In this document: positions 48,022 through 55,739 of the stretch, piece by piece | How the letters are laid out: each line of letters begins with the position of its first letter | How positions within the stretch are numbered: the first letter of the stretch is position 1 | Assembly (NCBI GenBank): GCA_017506735.1 | Contig: JAFVMW010000072.1 | Span: 1 to 64,000, forward strand | DNA from: Oscillospiraceae bacterium | GTDB lineage: Bacteria; Bacillota; Clostridia; Oscillospirales; Oscillospiraceae | Length of the DNA: 64,000 nucleotides | Direction: 5' to 3' | The notes under the pieces: model-generated | What the model was told of the DNA's origin: nothing | Database searches by the model: none | Seen by the model: the letters and a program-made list of their open reading frames with translations, nothing else | Translations under genes and position numbers: made by a program

Positions 48022-49502
48022 AAATTGAAACCTATATTGATTCCCTGATCGCATACGCCATGAACACCGGCCTGGCTGAGCCGGAGGATCATGTGTATCT
48101 GACCAACCGGATTCTCGATCTGCTGAAGATGGATGACTACACGCCTTCTGACGAGCTGCTGATCGAGGATCTGGAGGAGATCCTGAAGGGCATTCTGGAC
48201 TATGCCTGCGCCAAGGGCATCTGTGATGACGGCATCACCGCCCGGGATATTTTCGACACCCGGATCATGGGCGCACTGACCCCCATGCCCCGTGAAGTGA
48301 TCTCCACCTTCCGGGCCCTGTTCGAGGAGAGCCCCGTGAAGGCCACCGACTGGTACTATAACTTCTCCTGCGACACCGACTACATCCGCCGCTACCGCAT
48401 CGCCAAGGATATGCGCTGGAAGTATGCTTCCGATTACGGCGAGCTGGACATCACCATCAATCTCAGTAAGCCCGAGAAGGATCCCAAGGCCATTGCCGCC
48501 GCCAAGAATGCGCCCCAGTCCGCTTACCCCAAGTGCCAGCTGTGTGTGGAGAACGAGGGCTATGCAGGCCGCATGAATCACCCTGCCCGTGCCAACCACC
48601 GGATCATCCCCATCGAGGTCTGCGGCGAGAAGTGGTGTTTGCAGTATTCTCCTTATGTATACTATAATGAACACTGCATCGTGTTCAACTCCCTGCACAC
48701 CCCCATGAAGATCGACAAGTCCGCCTTCCGGAAGCTCCTGAGCTTCGTGGGCGTGTTCCCCCATTACTTTGTGGGCTCCAATGCCGATCTGCCCATCGTG
48801 GGCGGCTCCATTCTGAGCCATGAGCATTTCCAGGGCGGCCATTACACCTTCGCCATGGAGACCGCTCCCGTGGAAACGGAACTGACCTTCAATGGCTTTG
48901 AGGAGATCAAGGCCGGCATCGTCAAGTGGCCCATGAGCGTCATTCGGCTCACCGGCGCTGACCCTGAGCGGATCGCCGATCTGGCGGACAAGATCCTGCT
49001 CTGCTGGCGCGGCTACTCCGACGAGGCTCTGTCCATCATCGCCGACGACGGCGAGCCCCACAACACCATCACCCCCATCGCCCGCCGCCGTGGGGAGGAC
49101 TACGAGCTGGATCTGGTGCTGCGCTGCAACATCACCACTGAGGAGCATCCCATGGGTGTGTTCCATCCCCACGCCGACAAGCACCACATCAAGAAGGAGA
49201 ACATCGGCCTGATCGAAGTCATGGGCCTTGCCGTCCTGCCCAGCCGTCTGAAGGGCGAGCTGACCGCTCTGGCCGAGGCCATCGTGGCTGGCGCAGAGCT
49301 CACCGGCGAGCTGGAAAAGCACGCCGAATGGGTTGCTGCGCTGAAGAAGGAATACACCTTCAACGCCGACAATGCCCTTGAAATCATCCTGAAGGAAACC
49401 GGCAAGGTCTTTGCCGAGGTTCTGGAGGACGCAGGCGTTTACAAGAACAACGCACAGGGCAAGGAAGGCTTCCTGCGCTTTGTTTCGACGGTAAATGCAT
49501 AA
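48018..49502 (+). CDS. galT: UDP-glucose-hexose-1-phosphate uridylyltransferase (GalT class II)
   Basis: 494 aa, the longer Firmicute GalT type. Features include KCQLCVENEGYAGRMNHPARANHRIIPIE (about 173-201) and the HEHFQGGHYTF nucleophile region, where the active-site His pattern is His-x-x-Gln-Gly-Gly-His. The C-terminal GVFHPHADKHHIKKENIGLIEVMG is conserved. It exchanges UMP between UDP-glucose and galactose-1-phosphate. ATGA overlap with galK gives coupled translation. No galE is in the window. Confidence 0.93.
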   Translation: MKIETYIDSLIAYAMNTGLAEPEDHVYLTNRILDLLKMDDYTPSDELLIEDLEEILKGILDYACAKGICDDGITARDIFDTRIMGALTPMPREVISTFRALFEESPVKATDWYYNFSCDTDYIRRYRIAKDMRWKYASDYGELDITINLSKPEKDPKAIAAAKNAPQSAYPKCQLCVENEGYAGRMNHPARANHRIIPIEVCGEKWCLQYSPYVYYNEHCIVFNSLHTPMKIDKSAFRKLLSFVGVFPHYFVGSNADLPIVGGSILSHEHFQGGHYTFAMETAPVETELTFNGFEEIKAGIVKWPMSVIRLTGADPERIADLADKILLCWRGYSDEALSIIADDGEPHNTITPIARRRGEDYELDLVLRCNITTEEHPMGVFHPHADKHHIKKENIGLIEVMGLAVLPSRLKGELTALAEAIVAGAELTGELEKHAEWVAALKKEYTFNADNALEIILKETGKVFAEVLEDAGVYKNNAQGKEGFLRFVSTVNA

Positions 49503-49520
49503 TTGAACAGGCAAAAATTC

Positions 49521-49553
49521 AAAACCGCTCCGGCTTGTCCGGGGCGGTTTTTC
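49521..49553 (+). terminator. galKT terminator
   Basis: Stem AAACCGC(T)CCGG with CCGG(G)GCGGTTT, loop CTTGT, and a TTTTT run from about 49549. Confidence 0.85.
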
Positions 49554-49559
49554 CTGTTT

Positions 49560-49826
49560 CGAAACTGTTACAAATGTGAACAGACCGTAAAAACAGGGCT
49601 GATTCGGACCGAAAACCGGGATTGTTCACAAAATGGCCACAGATTCGTTATGCATAGTTCATAATCCTGGGCTAGAATCCTGCCCATCGATCGCTTGCCG
49701 ATGCATCGCCGCTGTTGACGGACTGATCCGGCGGCTGGATCGATTGACAGGCTAATACAGAACACGCCAAACAGCTGTGAAAGAATTTGAATCACAGACT
49801 GCAAAACAGAAAAGGAGATGTACCAA
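49560..49826 (+). other. leader and control region of the micro-ORF array
   Basis: No gene seen. It contains an inverted repeat TGTGAACA (49575-49582) and TGTTCACA (49623-49630), a TAGAAT -10-like box near 49672 and TTGACG/TTGACA -35-like boxes near 49715 and 49745. None forms a convincing pair with correct spacing, so the promoter is unassigned. Confidence 0.4.
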
Positions 49827-49904
49827 ATGACCCGTCCGCAAAAGGCCGTCAGCAAGTCCATCGCTCTGCACTGCGTGGATTTTGCGAACAGAATCGGTGC
49901 CTGA
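49827..49904 (+). CDS. micro-ORF 1 of the array (25 aa)
   Basis: 25 codons, beginning MTRPQKAVSKSIALHC and ending FANRIGA. AAGGAG lies 9 bases upstream. It is the most diverged member: it has a basic N-terminus, a short hydrophobic stretch and a final F-A-N-R-I-G-A that lines up with the F-T-L-I-G-E-N-A core of the later units. No known family; function unknown. It is the first of five similar units reading the same way. Confidence 0.55.
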   Translation: MTRPQKAVSKSIALHCVDFANRIGA

Positions 49905-49974
49905 TAAACCGATAGACATATATGCCCGGGAGGCGGGCTGAGCCTCTAATGAAAAGAAAGGAGAATATCCAGCT

Positions 49975-50046
49975 ATGATCAAGCACATGATTGCGGTTTT
50001 TACCCTGATCGGCGAGAACGCCGCTCTGAACGACCGCGTTGTCTGA
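49975..50046 (+). CDS. micro-ORF 2 of the array (23 aa)
   Basis: 23 codons beginning MIKHMIAVFTLIGENAAL and ending NDRVV. AAAGGAG is 9-11 bases upstream. The centre (MIAVFTLIGENAA) is shared with micro-ORFs 3 and 4. The upstream spacer includes a small GAGGC/GCCTC hairpin and the phrase AAAGGAGAATATCCA, repeated before micro-ORF 3, evidence of tandem duplication. The predicted peptide is a short amphipathic or single-helix hydrophobic peptide without a cleavable signal. Confidence 0.7.
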   Translation: MIKHMIAVFTLIGENAALNDRVV

Positions 50047-50143
50047 TTCGAGTGCGGAATCAAATATCAGCATTCCGCATTTCCCCAATACGCCCGGAGG
50101 GTGGGCGCAGACCCTCAAATGAAGGAAAGGAGAATATCCAACT

Positions 50144-50209
50144 ATGAATTTTCTGAAGCATATGATTGCTGTGTTTACTCTGATCGGTGAGAACGCCGCC
50201 AGAAACTGA
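50144..50209 (+). CDS. micro-ORF 3 of the array (21 aa)
   Basis: 21 codons beginning MNFLKHMIAVFTLIGENAA and ending RN. It is the same core as micro-ORF 2 with two extra residues at the N-terminus and a lost NDRVV tail. Its upstream spacer repeats the GAGGGT/ACCCTC hairpin type and AAAGGAGAATATCCA. Synonymous differences from micro-ORF 2 (GCG to GCT, TTT to TTT, ACC to ACT, GGC to GGT) indicate that the peptide sequence has been kept while the DNA changed. Confidence 0.7.
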   Translation: MNFLKHMIAVFTLIGENAARN

Positions 50210-50254
50210 TTCCCCGGGAATCGGAACCATTATGACGAAAGGAGAAAGAAAACA

Positions 50255-50326
50255 ATGATGAAGAATCTGATTGCCGTGTTCACCCTGATTGGTCTGAACG
50301 CTGCGCTGAATGACCGTGTGCTGTAA
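50255..50326 (+). CDS. micro-ORF 4 of the array (23 aa)
   Basis: 23 codons, beginning MMKNLIAVFTLIGLNAAL and ending NDRVL. AAAGGAG is 9-12 bases upstream. It keeps the core and the NDRV tail of micro-ORF 2 but has Leu for Glu after IG, so charge is not strictly required there. The start could be the second ATG (50258). Spacing to the previous unit is shorter, with no hairpin. Confidence 0.7.
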   Translation: MMKNLIAVFTLIGLNAALNDRVL

Positions 50327-50362
50327 GCACAACGCATTTTATGTCTTTGAAAGGAGTTTTTT

Positions 50363-50446
50363 ATGATGAAGCTTATGCTGAAAAGACTGTGGAAGGCTTT
50401 TAACATCATCGGTGAGTCCGCACGGAAGTTTGACCTGGTTCACTGA
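50363..50446 (+). CDS. micro-ORF 5 of the array (27 aa)
   Basis: 27 codons, beginning MMKLMLKRLWKAFNIIGESA and ending RKFDLVH. AAAGGAG lies 6-7 bases upstream. It is diverged, with a basic N-terminal half (KRLWK) and the pattern F-N-I-I-G-E-S-A in place of F-T-L-I-G-E-N-A. A cationic amphipathic helix is likely. It is the last unit; a strong intrinsic terminator follows 20 bases later, so all five probably share one mRNA. Confidence 0.65.
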   Translation: MMKLMLKRLWKAFNIIGESARKFDLVH

Positions 50447-50466
50447 TTCATAATATAGTATAAGGA

Positions 50467-50505
50467 ACGCCCTGAAGCGATGCAAACCGCTTCAGGGCGT
50501 TTTTT
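50467..50505 (+). terminator. terminator of the micro-ORF array
   Basis: A 13-bp perfect stem (50467-50479 with 50488-50500) followed by a six-T run. It overlaps the end of the convergent rqcP gene by a few bases. Confidence 0.9.
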
Positions 50506-50743
50506 ATACTTCCTTGTACATCCCGGCGGCATCGTCCTTGCGGACGGTTTCTGCCACCTGGAGGACTTCCACAGCCAGGGTCCGGGTGCCCAGGGCGATT
50601 TCGATCTTGTCGCCCACCTTCACATCGTAGGACGCCTTGACCACTCTGCCGTTGACGCTGATACGGCCGTTGTCGCAGGCTTCGTTTGCCACGGTGCGGC
50701 GCTTGATCAGACGGGATACTTTCAGATATTTGTCCAGTCGCAT
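50504..50743 (-). CDS. rqcP: S4-domain RNA-binding protein (RqcP-like)
   Basis: 79 aa with a single S4 domain (MRLDKYLKVSRLIKRRTVANEACDNG ... VNGRVVKASYDVKVGD). Length and sequence match RqcP/YlmH-type small S4 proteins, which stabilise P-site tRNA on 50S subunits during RqcH-dependent alanine tailing of stalled peptides. ATG 50743 has AAGGAG 6 bases upstream; longer readings run into the HU gene. The HU gene is 10 bases upstream, a conserved hup-rqcP pairing in Firmicutes. Confidence 0.9.
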   Translation of the reverse strand: MRLDKYLKVSRLIKRRTVANEACDNGRISVNGRVVKASYDVKVGDKIEIALGTRTLAVEVLQVAETVRKDDAAGMYKEV

Positions 50744-50753
50744 GGTTTTCTCC

Positions 50754-51032
50754 TTATTCTTTGCCCACCAGATCCCGCAGGGCCTTGCTGGGCTTGAACA
50801 CGGGAACACGGGTGGCGGCGATGCTCACCATTTCCTTGGTCCGGGGATTCCGGCCCACCCGGGCTTCCCGTTCCTTCACATCGAAGGCACCGAAGCCGGA
50901 GAGCTGCACCTTGTCGCCGTCGGCCATGGCGGCGCTGACGGCCTCCAGGGCGGTGTTGATGACACGCTCGGTGTCCTTTCTGGTCAGCCCGGTGCGCTCG
51001 GCGGTGAGGGCGATGAGTTCGGTCTTGTTCAT
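50754..51032 (-). CDS. hup: HU-family DNA-binding protein
   Basis: 92 aa, the standard HU length. It has MNKTELIALTAERTGLTRKDTERVINTAL, the hinge VQLSGFGAFDVKEREARVGRNPRTKE and the C-terminal VPVFKPSKALRDLV. It forms a dimer that bends and packages DNA. ATG 51030-51032 has GAGAGG upstream. A long open frame extends upstream through the flippase gene and is a shadow. Confidence 0.95.
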   Translation of the reverse strand: MNKTELIALTAERTGLTRKDTERVINTALEAVSAAMADGDKVQLSGFGAFDVKEREARVGRNPRTKEMVSIAATRVPVFKPSKALRDLVGKE

Positions 51033-51061
51033 AGTAACCTCTCTTTTTTGAAATGCGGTTG

Positions 51062-52675
51062 TTACAGCCGCAGTAGTTTGGCGATCTGCTCGCCCTTGGG
51101 CAGGAGCATACAGTCCTCCCGGGTGATGGCCTTGAGCAACACCACAGCCAGCACATAGACCACCACGCCCACAGCCACGGGGCCGCCCACCAGGGCCAGC
51201 TTGCCGATGGTGGAATCCAGAGTGAACACCTGGCCCAGCAGGGCGTAGACACCCACCACAGCGGCGCACATGATGCCGGCGGCAGCCATGGGCTTGAGCA
51301 TATTCCGGAGCATATGGGGAGGCTCGGCGATGAACCGGTTCATGGCGAACAGGTTCAGTCCGGTGATGCACAGGTAGCAGCACACCGTGCCCACAGGCAC
51401 GCCGGAAATGTTGATGTCCGCCTGGCCCGTGAGAATGTAGATGATGACGAGCTTCAGGGCACCGCCGATGAACATATTCACCACAGGCAGGCTTGCTTTG
51501 CCGTGGGCCTGCATGATGGCGTTGGTCAGCATGACGGTGGAGTTGAAGATGATGCAGAAGCTCAGCACCTGCATGAGCCGGGTGGCAAGCTCCAGCTCCT
51601 GGCCTGTATAGCCGCCCAGCAATGCCATGACGGGCTTCGCCACGGCGCACAGGCCGAAGGCGCAGGGCATGGTGATCAGGGCAGTGATCCGGGAGGCGGA
51701 CTCCTCAGTGGAGCGGACCTCCGCGTGGCGGCCCAGGGTCAGATAGCTTGTGATGGCAGGCAGGGCGGAGATGGTGATGGGGGTGATGAAGGCGCAGGGC
51801 ATATTGAAAATGGTCTGGGCCATGTTGTACACGCCCTTCATGGAGTCTGCCGCCTCCTGGGTGAAGCCCAGGTTCAGCAGCTGGGTCATGTAGACCTTCA
51901 CCTCCATCAGGGTGATGATCTGCAAGCCTGCGGAGCCGATGGTGATGGGGATGGCGATGGCCATGAGCTGCTTTGCGGTGGCACCGTAGGTCAGAACCTG
52001 CTGGCTTTCCTCTCCCACACCCAGGGCACGGTATGCCTTCCGGAACAGGCTGAACAGGTAGACAGTCGCCACCATGCAGCCGGTGGTCACGCCCAGAATG
52101 GCGCCGCCGGCGGACAGGGATACCTGGCCGGTCATCTTCAGCAGCAGCGCGGCGGCACCCAGGCCTACCACCAGCTTGCACAGGGCTTCCAGCACCTGGC
52201 TCACCGAGGTGGGGATCATATTGCTCTGGCCCTGGAAGAAGCCCCGGAAGGCAGAGTTGATGCACACAAGCAGGGCAGAGGGGCCAAGGCAGGCAATGGC
52301 GGCCCAGGCGTCGGGCTGCTTCTGGAATTCGGCAAGCTGACGGCAGAATACCGTCATCAGCAGGCTTCCGGCCAGACCCAGGGTCAGGAAAATGGCCTGG
52401 CTGGTCCGGTAGATCCGGCGCATCTGCCGGGTGTTGTTCAGGGAGGATGCCTCGCTGATCATCCGGCTCATGGCCACGGGCAGGCCAGCGGTGGAGATCA
52501 TCAGCAGCACGGAGTAGATGTCGTAGGCGGTGTTGAAGTAGGCGAAGCCCCGGGTGCCGATGATGGCATTCAGAGGGATCTTGTACAGCGCGCCGATGAC
52601 CTTGACGATGGCGGTGGCCAGGGCCAGCAGTGCCGCGCCGTGGAGGAAGGACTGCTGCTTTTTCTGCTCAGACAT
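51062..52675 (-). CDS. MOP-superfamily flippase (SpoVB/MurJ-like)
   Basis: 537 aa with 14 or so hydrophobic segments. The opening FLHGAALLALATAIVKVIGALYKIPLNAIIGTRGFAYFNTAYDIYSVL is typical of the SpoVB/polysaccharide biosynthesis branch of the MOP superfamily. Members flip lipid-linked cell-wall or polysaccharide intermediates; SpoVB acts in spore cortex synthesis. Which lipid is moved cannot be told. ATG 52675 has GGAGG 5 bases upstream. It lies 29 bases ahead of HU and 10 bases after the amidohydrolase stop. Confidence 0.87.
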   Translation of the reverse strand: MSEQKKQQSFLHGAALLALATAIVKVIGALYKIPLNAIIGTRGFAYFNTAYDIYSVLLMISTAGLPVAMSRMISEASSLNNTRQMRRIYRTSQAIFLTLGLAGSLLMTVFCRQLAEFQKQPDAWAAIACLGPSALLVCINSAFRGFFQGQSNMIPTSVSQVLEALCKLVVGLGAAALLLKMTGQVSLSAGGAILGVTTGCMVATVYLFSLFRKAYRALGVGEESQQVLTYGATAKQLMAIAIPITIGSAGLQIITLMEVKVYMTQLLNLGFTQEAADSMKGVYNMAQTIFNMPCAFITPITISALPAITSYLTLGRHAEVRSTEESASRITALITMPCAFGLCAVAKPVMALLGGYTGQELELATRLMQVLSFCIIFNSTVMLTNAIMQAHGKASLPVVNMFIGGALKLVIIYILTGQADINISGVPVGTVCCYLCITGLNLFAMNRFIAEPPHMLRNMLKPMAAAGIMCAAVVGVYALLGQVFTLDSTIGKLALVGGPVAVGVVVYVLAVVLLKAITREDCMLLPKGEQIAKLLRL

Positions 52676-52685
52676 GGGCGCCTCC

Positions 52686-54005
52686 TTACTTGTCCTGCTC
52701 ATCAAAGAGCTTTGGGATGGCGTATTCCATCAGCTCCTTCACCGCGCCGGAAAGATCCAGGGTGGGGAACTGGCCGTTGACATACAGCTTCTTGCCCCGA
52801 ACCATGGTCATGGCCACGTCGCCGCCCTTGGCGCTGAATACCAGGGCGTTGGGCACATTGTGGCAGGGCATCAGATGGGGGGCGGAGAAGTCCACCAGGC
52901 ACAGATCCGCGTCCATGCCCACCTTCAGCATACCGCACTCTGCGGCACGGCCCTGGGCCCGGGCACCGCAGACTGTGGCCATCATCAGAGCGGCAGGGGC
53001 AGGCAGGGCGTTGGCCTTGCCCTGGGCGGAACGGGCGGACATGGCGGCGAAGCGCATGACCTCGAACAGATCCAGATTACCGGCTTCCACTGCACCGTCG
53101 GTGCCCAGGGCCACGTTCATGCCGTCTTTCACCATGGTCAGGTAATCGGGGCAGGAGCGGCCCTGCTTGGCATCGGACATGGGGGTGATGACGGCGGTGG
53201 CCTTGTTCCGGGCCAGAATCTTCCGGTCCATCTCGCTGAGTACGTTGCAGCCTGCGATGGTGGCAGGAACGGTGAGAACCTTGTGGCAGCTCATCAGCTC
53301 GGCCTGGGTCAGACCGGTGCGGTCCTGGCAGGACTCGTCCTCCTGGGCGCTCTGGCCCATATGGAGCTGGAAGCCCAGACCCTGCTCACCGGCGTAGGCG
53401 GCCAGACCCTCCCACAGGGGGTAGTTGGAGGTGTACTCGGCCCAGATGCCGGCATCGATTTTGATTCTGCCGTTGTCGTAGCCGTGCCACTTCTCCACAA
53501 TCCGGCGCAGCTCGGCGCACTGCTCGTCCCGGTCAAAGTCGAATTCTTCATTCTCGTCGATAAACCGGTAGGCAGACAGGGCGAGATTCGCCTTCATGCC
53601 GGACTGGGCGATGACCTCAGCGGTGGCATTGGGGTAGTAGTACAGGTCAGAAACAGAGGTCACGCCGAAGCGCAGACACTCGGCAGCCGCCAGGGTTGCC
53701 GCGGCTTTGGCGCACCGGGAGTCCATTCTGGCCTCCTTCTGGAGCTGAAGCTCCAGGGCTTCGGTGATGGATAATTCGTCCGTAAAGGAACGCATCAGGC
53801 TGGTTGCCAGATGGGTGTGGCAATTGATCAGACCGGGCATACAGACCATGCCGGTGCCGTCGATGATCTCGCCGGGCTGCTGGGCAGGGGCCTTTTTGCC
53901 GATGTGTACGATCTTGCCGCCTTCAATGCCGATGTGACCGCCGAAGATCACATCAAGACCTTCGTTCATGGTCACAATTGTGACGTTGGAAATTAAAGTA
54001 TCCAA
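52686..54005 (-). CDS. MtaD/SsnA-like amidohydrolase
   Basis: 439 aa, amidohydrolase TIM barrel. The N-terminal metal site CHTHLATSLMR and GTDGAVEAGNLDLFEVMR (metal Asp) match the MTA/SAH deaminase-like group. The segments that usually supply the other two metal His residues read FQLHMGQSAQEDE and MSCHKVLTV, and the later VITPMSDAKQGRS is variant, so the substrate is uncertain. The start is TTG 54003-54005, with a rather distant GGAAG, so the exact start is tentative. It is upstream of the flippase in the same direction. Confidence 0.75.
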   Translation of the reverse strand: MDTLISNVTIVTMNEGLDVIFGGHIGIEGGKIVHIGKKAPAQQPGEIIDGTGMVCMPGLINCHTHLATSLMRSFTDELSITEALELQLQKEARMDSRCAKAAATLAAAECLRFGVTSVSDLYYYPNATAEVIAQSGMKANLALSAYRFIDENEEFDFDRDEQCAELRRIVEKWHGYDNGRIKIDAGIWAEYTSNYPLWEGLAAYAGEQGLGFQLHMGQSAQEDESCQDRTGLTQAELMSCHKVLTVPATIAGCNVLSEMDRKILARNKATAVITPMSDAKQGRSCPDYLTMVKDGMNVALGTDGAVEAGNLDLFEVMRFAAMSARSAQGKANALPAPAALMMATVCGARAQGRAAECGMLKVGMDADLCLVDFSAPHLMPCHNVPNALVFSAKGGDVAMTMVRGKKLYVNGQFPTLDLSGAVKELMEYAIPKLFDEQDK

Positions 54006-54039
54006 AAAAAGATTCGCTTCCTTTCTGTGGAATGCTTAA

Positions 54040-54177
54040 AATGCCTTCCCCTTTGGGGAAGGTGGCACGGCGTCAGCCGTTACGGAAGAGGAACGGCGAA
54101 GCCGCAAATATTCGGGAGAACCTCTCCCACCCCAGTGTGCGCACTGGGGCACCCTCCCCAAAGGGGAGGGCCTTTTT
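54040..54177. repeat. dispersed TTCCCCTTTGGGGAA-type repeat
   Basis: It lies between the amidohydrolase and hemZ genes. Arms CTTCCCC/GGGGAAG at the left and CCCTCCCC/GGGGAGGG at the right flank a central palindrome CCCCAGTGTGCGCACTGGGG (54130-54149). It is a relative of the repeat at 13459-13612. Confidence 0.7.
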
Positions 54178-55624
54178 AGTCCATCAGGGAGAACAGCTCT
54201 TCCTTCTGCCGCAGGACATCGTCGATCATTTCGATGTACTGTTCCGGGAATTTGGGGTTGTGGAACCGGCGAAGGGTTCCGTCAGGGAGGTTGACCTTGT
54301 TCATACCGCCGCCGCCCACGGAGAGGATGGTGTGAACCTCCTCCATCATATAAATATTGTACAGGCAGGCATACCCGGGACGGCACCAGCCCACATTCTC
54401 GAAGGAGCCGGACATATATTTCTGACGGTAGAGATAGTAGGGCTCATAGCCAGCGCCGCGCAGGGCCTCCTCAGCGTAGTCCACCATCCGGGCGACCTCT
54501 GTGTCGGAGGACAGCCCCTCCCGTTTTTCGTAGAGGTCCGCGCCCTTCTTGATGGCAAGGGTATGGACGGTGATGTTCCCGGGCTTCAGGGCGATGACCT
54601 GATCCAGAGAGGTTTTGAAGCCCTCATAGTCATCCGTGGGCAGACCGGCGATGAGATCCATGTTGATGGCCTTGTAGCCCGCGCTGACCGCCTGGCGGTA
54701 GCTTTCCGCCACATCGGCGGCGGTGTGCCGCCGTCCGCAGGCCTTCAGCACGGAGTCAATCATGGTCTGGGGATTGATGCTCATCCGGTCGGCGCCGCAG
54801 GCGGCGATGGCGGCGAGTTTCTCAGTATCCAGGGTGTCGGGCCGTCCGCCCTCCACGGTGAACTCAATGCACCGGGACAGGTCAAAGGACTCTGTGATGC
54901 ATTTCAGCAGCTCGGTCATCTGGGCGGTGGTCAGGGTGGTGGGAGTGCCGCCGCCAATATATATGGTACGCACCTTCCGGCCGGAGTTTGCCAGAAGTTT
55001 TGCGGTATGCCGCAGCTCCTTGTGCAGGGCCTGGAGATAGGGCTCCATCAGCTCCGTCCGCTTGCCGATGGTGCGGCTGACAAAGCTGCAATAGGCGCAC
55101 CGGGTGGGGCAGAAGGGGATGCCCACATAAAGGGAAACATCCGTTTCTTCCAGCAGGGAAGCGGCCTGAACCGTTGCCCGGGAGCAGTCGATGGACAGCC
55201 GGGTCCGCCGGGGGGTGACGAAATAGGTGTCCTCCATGAGCCGGGCGGCGGTCTTTTCCGTGCCGCCCTCCAGAAGATGCTTGGTGGTGATCTTGGTGGG
55301 CCGGACACCGGACAGCGCGCCCCAGGCTGGGGCTTTGCCCAAATGGGGCAGGGCGGCCAGATAATAGCTCTGCTGCAAAATCCGGCGGCGGAGCCGTACC
55401 GTTTCGTCCGCGGCCTTCAGCCGCTTCACGGCGGTGTGGGAAACGCCGTTTTTGATGATGGTGGTGGAAGCGGTGAGCCAGGTTTGTCCCCGGTGGAGGG
55501 TGGATACGGCGCCGTCATCGTCGAAGGGACTGTCCGTATTTTCCATGGGCTCCAGAGGGAACAGGGCAAGCTGTAGCTGCTCCACTGCGTACCGGTCCTC
55601 GTGACCGATGAGTCGTAGTTTCAT
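54176..55624 (-). CDS. hemZ: HemZ-type radical SAM coproporphyrinogen dehydrogenase
   Basis: 482 aa. A radical SAM motif CxxxCxxC (PFCPTRCAYCSF) is at about 170-181, then IYIGGGTPTTL, and INPQTMIDSVLKACGRRHTA with a HemN/HemW-like region. A roughly 160-residue N-terminal extension is typical of HemZ and absent from HemW. It is probably an oxygen-independent coproporphyrinogen III oxidase or related radical SAM enzyme. ATG 55622-55624 is chosen; the longer reading (MPRRSAPRN) is translated repeat. Confidence 0.87.
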   Translation of the reverse strand: MKLRLIGHEDRYAVEQLQLALFPLEPMENTDSPFDDDGAVSTLHRGQTWLTASTTIIKNGVSHTAVKRLKAADETVRLRRRILQQSYYLAALPHLGKAPAWGALSGVRPTKITTKHLLEGGTEKTAARLMEDTYFVTPRRTRLSIDCSRATVQAASLLEETDVSLYVGIPFCPTRCAYCSFVSRTIGKRTELMEPYLQALHKELRHTAKLLANSGRKVRTIYIGGGTPTTLTTAQMTELLKCITESFDLSRCIEFTVEGGRPDTLDTEKLAAIAACGADRMSINPQTMIDSVLKACGRRHTAADVAESYRQAVSAGYKAINMDLIAGLPTDDYEGFKTSLDQVIALKPGNITVHTLAIKKGADLYEKREGLSSDTEVARMVDYAEEALRGAGYEPYYLYRQKYMSGSFENVGWCRPGYACLYNIYMMEEVHTILSVGGGGMNKVNLPDGTLRRFHNPKFPEQYIEMIDDVLRQKEELFSLMD

Positions 55625-55644
55625 GTTGTATCCTCGATGTTCAC

Positions 55645-55735
55645 TGTCATTGCGAGGAGCGGAGCGACGTGGCAATCCCCATCATTGGAGGAGATCCCCA
55701 CACCAGTGTGCGCACGCATTTCGCAATGAAGTGGA
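55645..55735. repeat. dispersed CATTGCGA-type repeat (degenerate copy)
   Basis: It shares TGTCATTGCGAGGAGCG..GCGACGTGGCAATCCCC with the copy at 33319-33404. Its right side reads CCACACCAGTGTGCGCAC (55703 onward) but has lost the second half of the palindrome. It sits in the gap between hemZ and the MBL gene. Confidence 0.7.
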
Positions 55736-55739
55736 ATAG

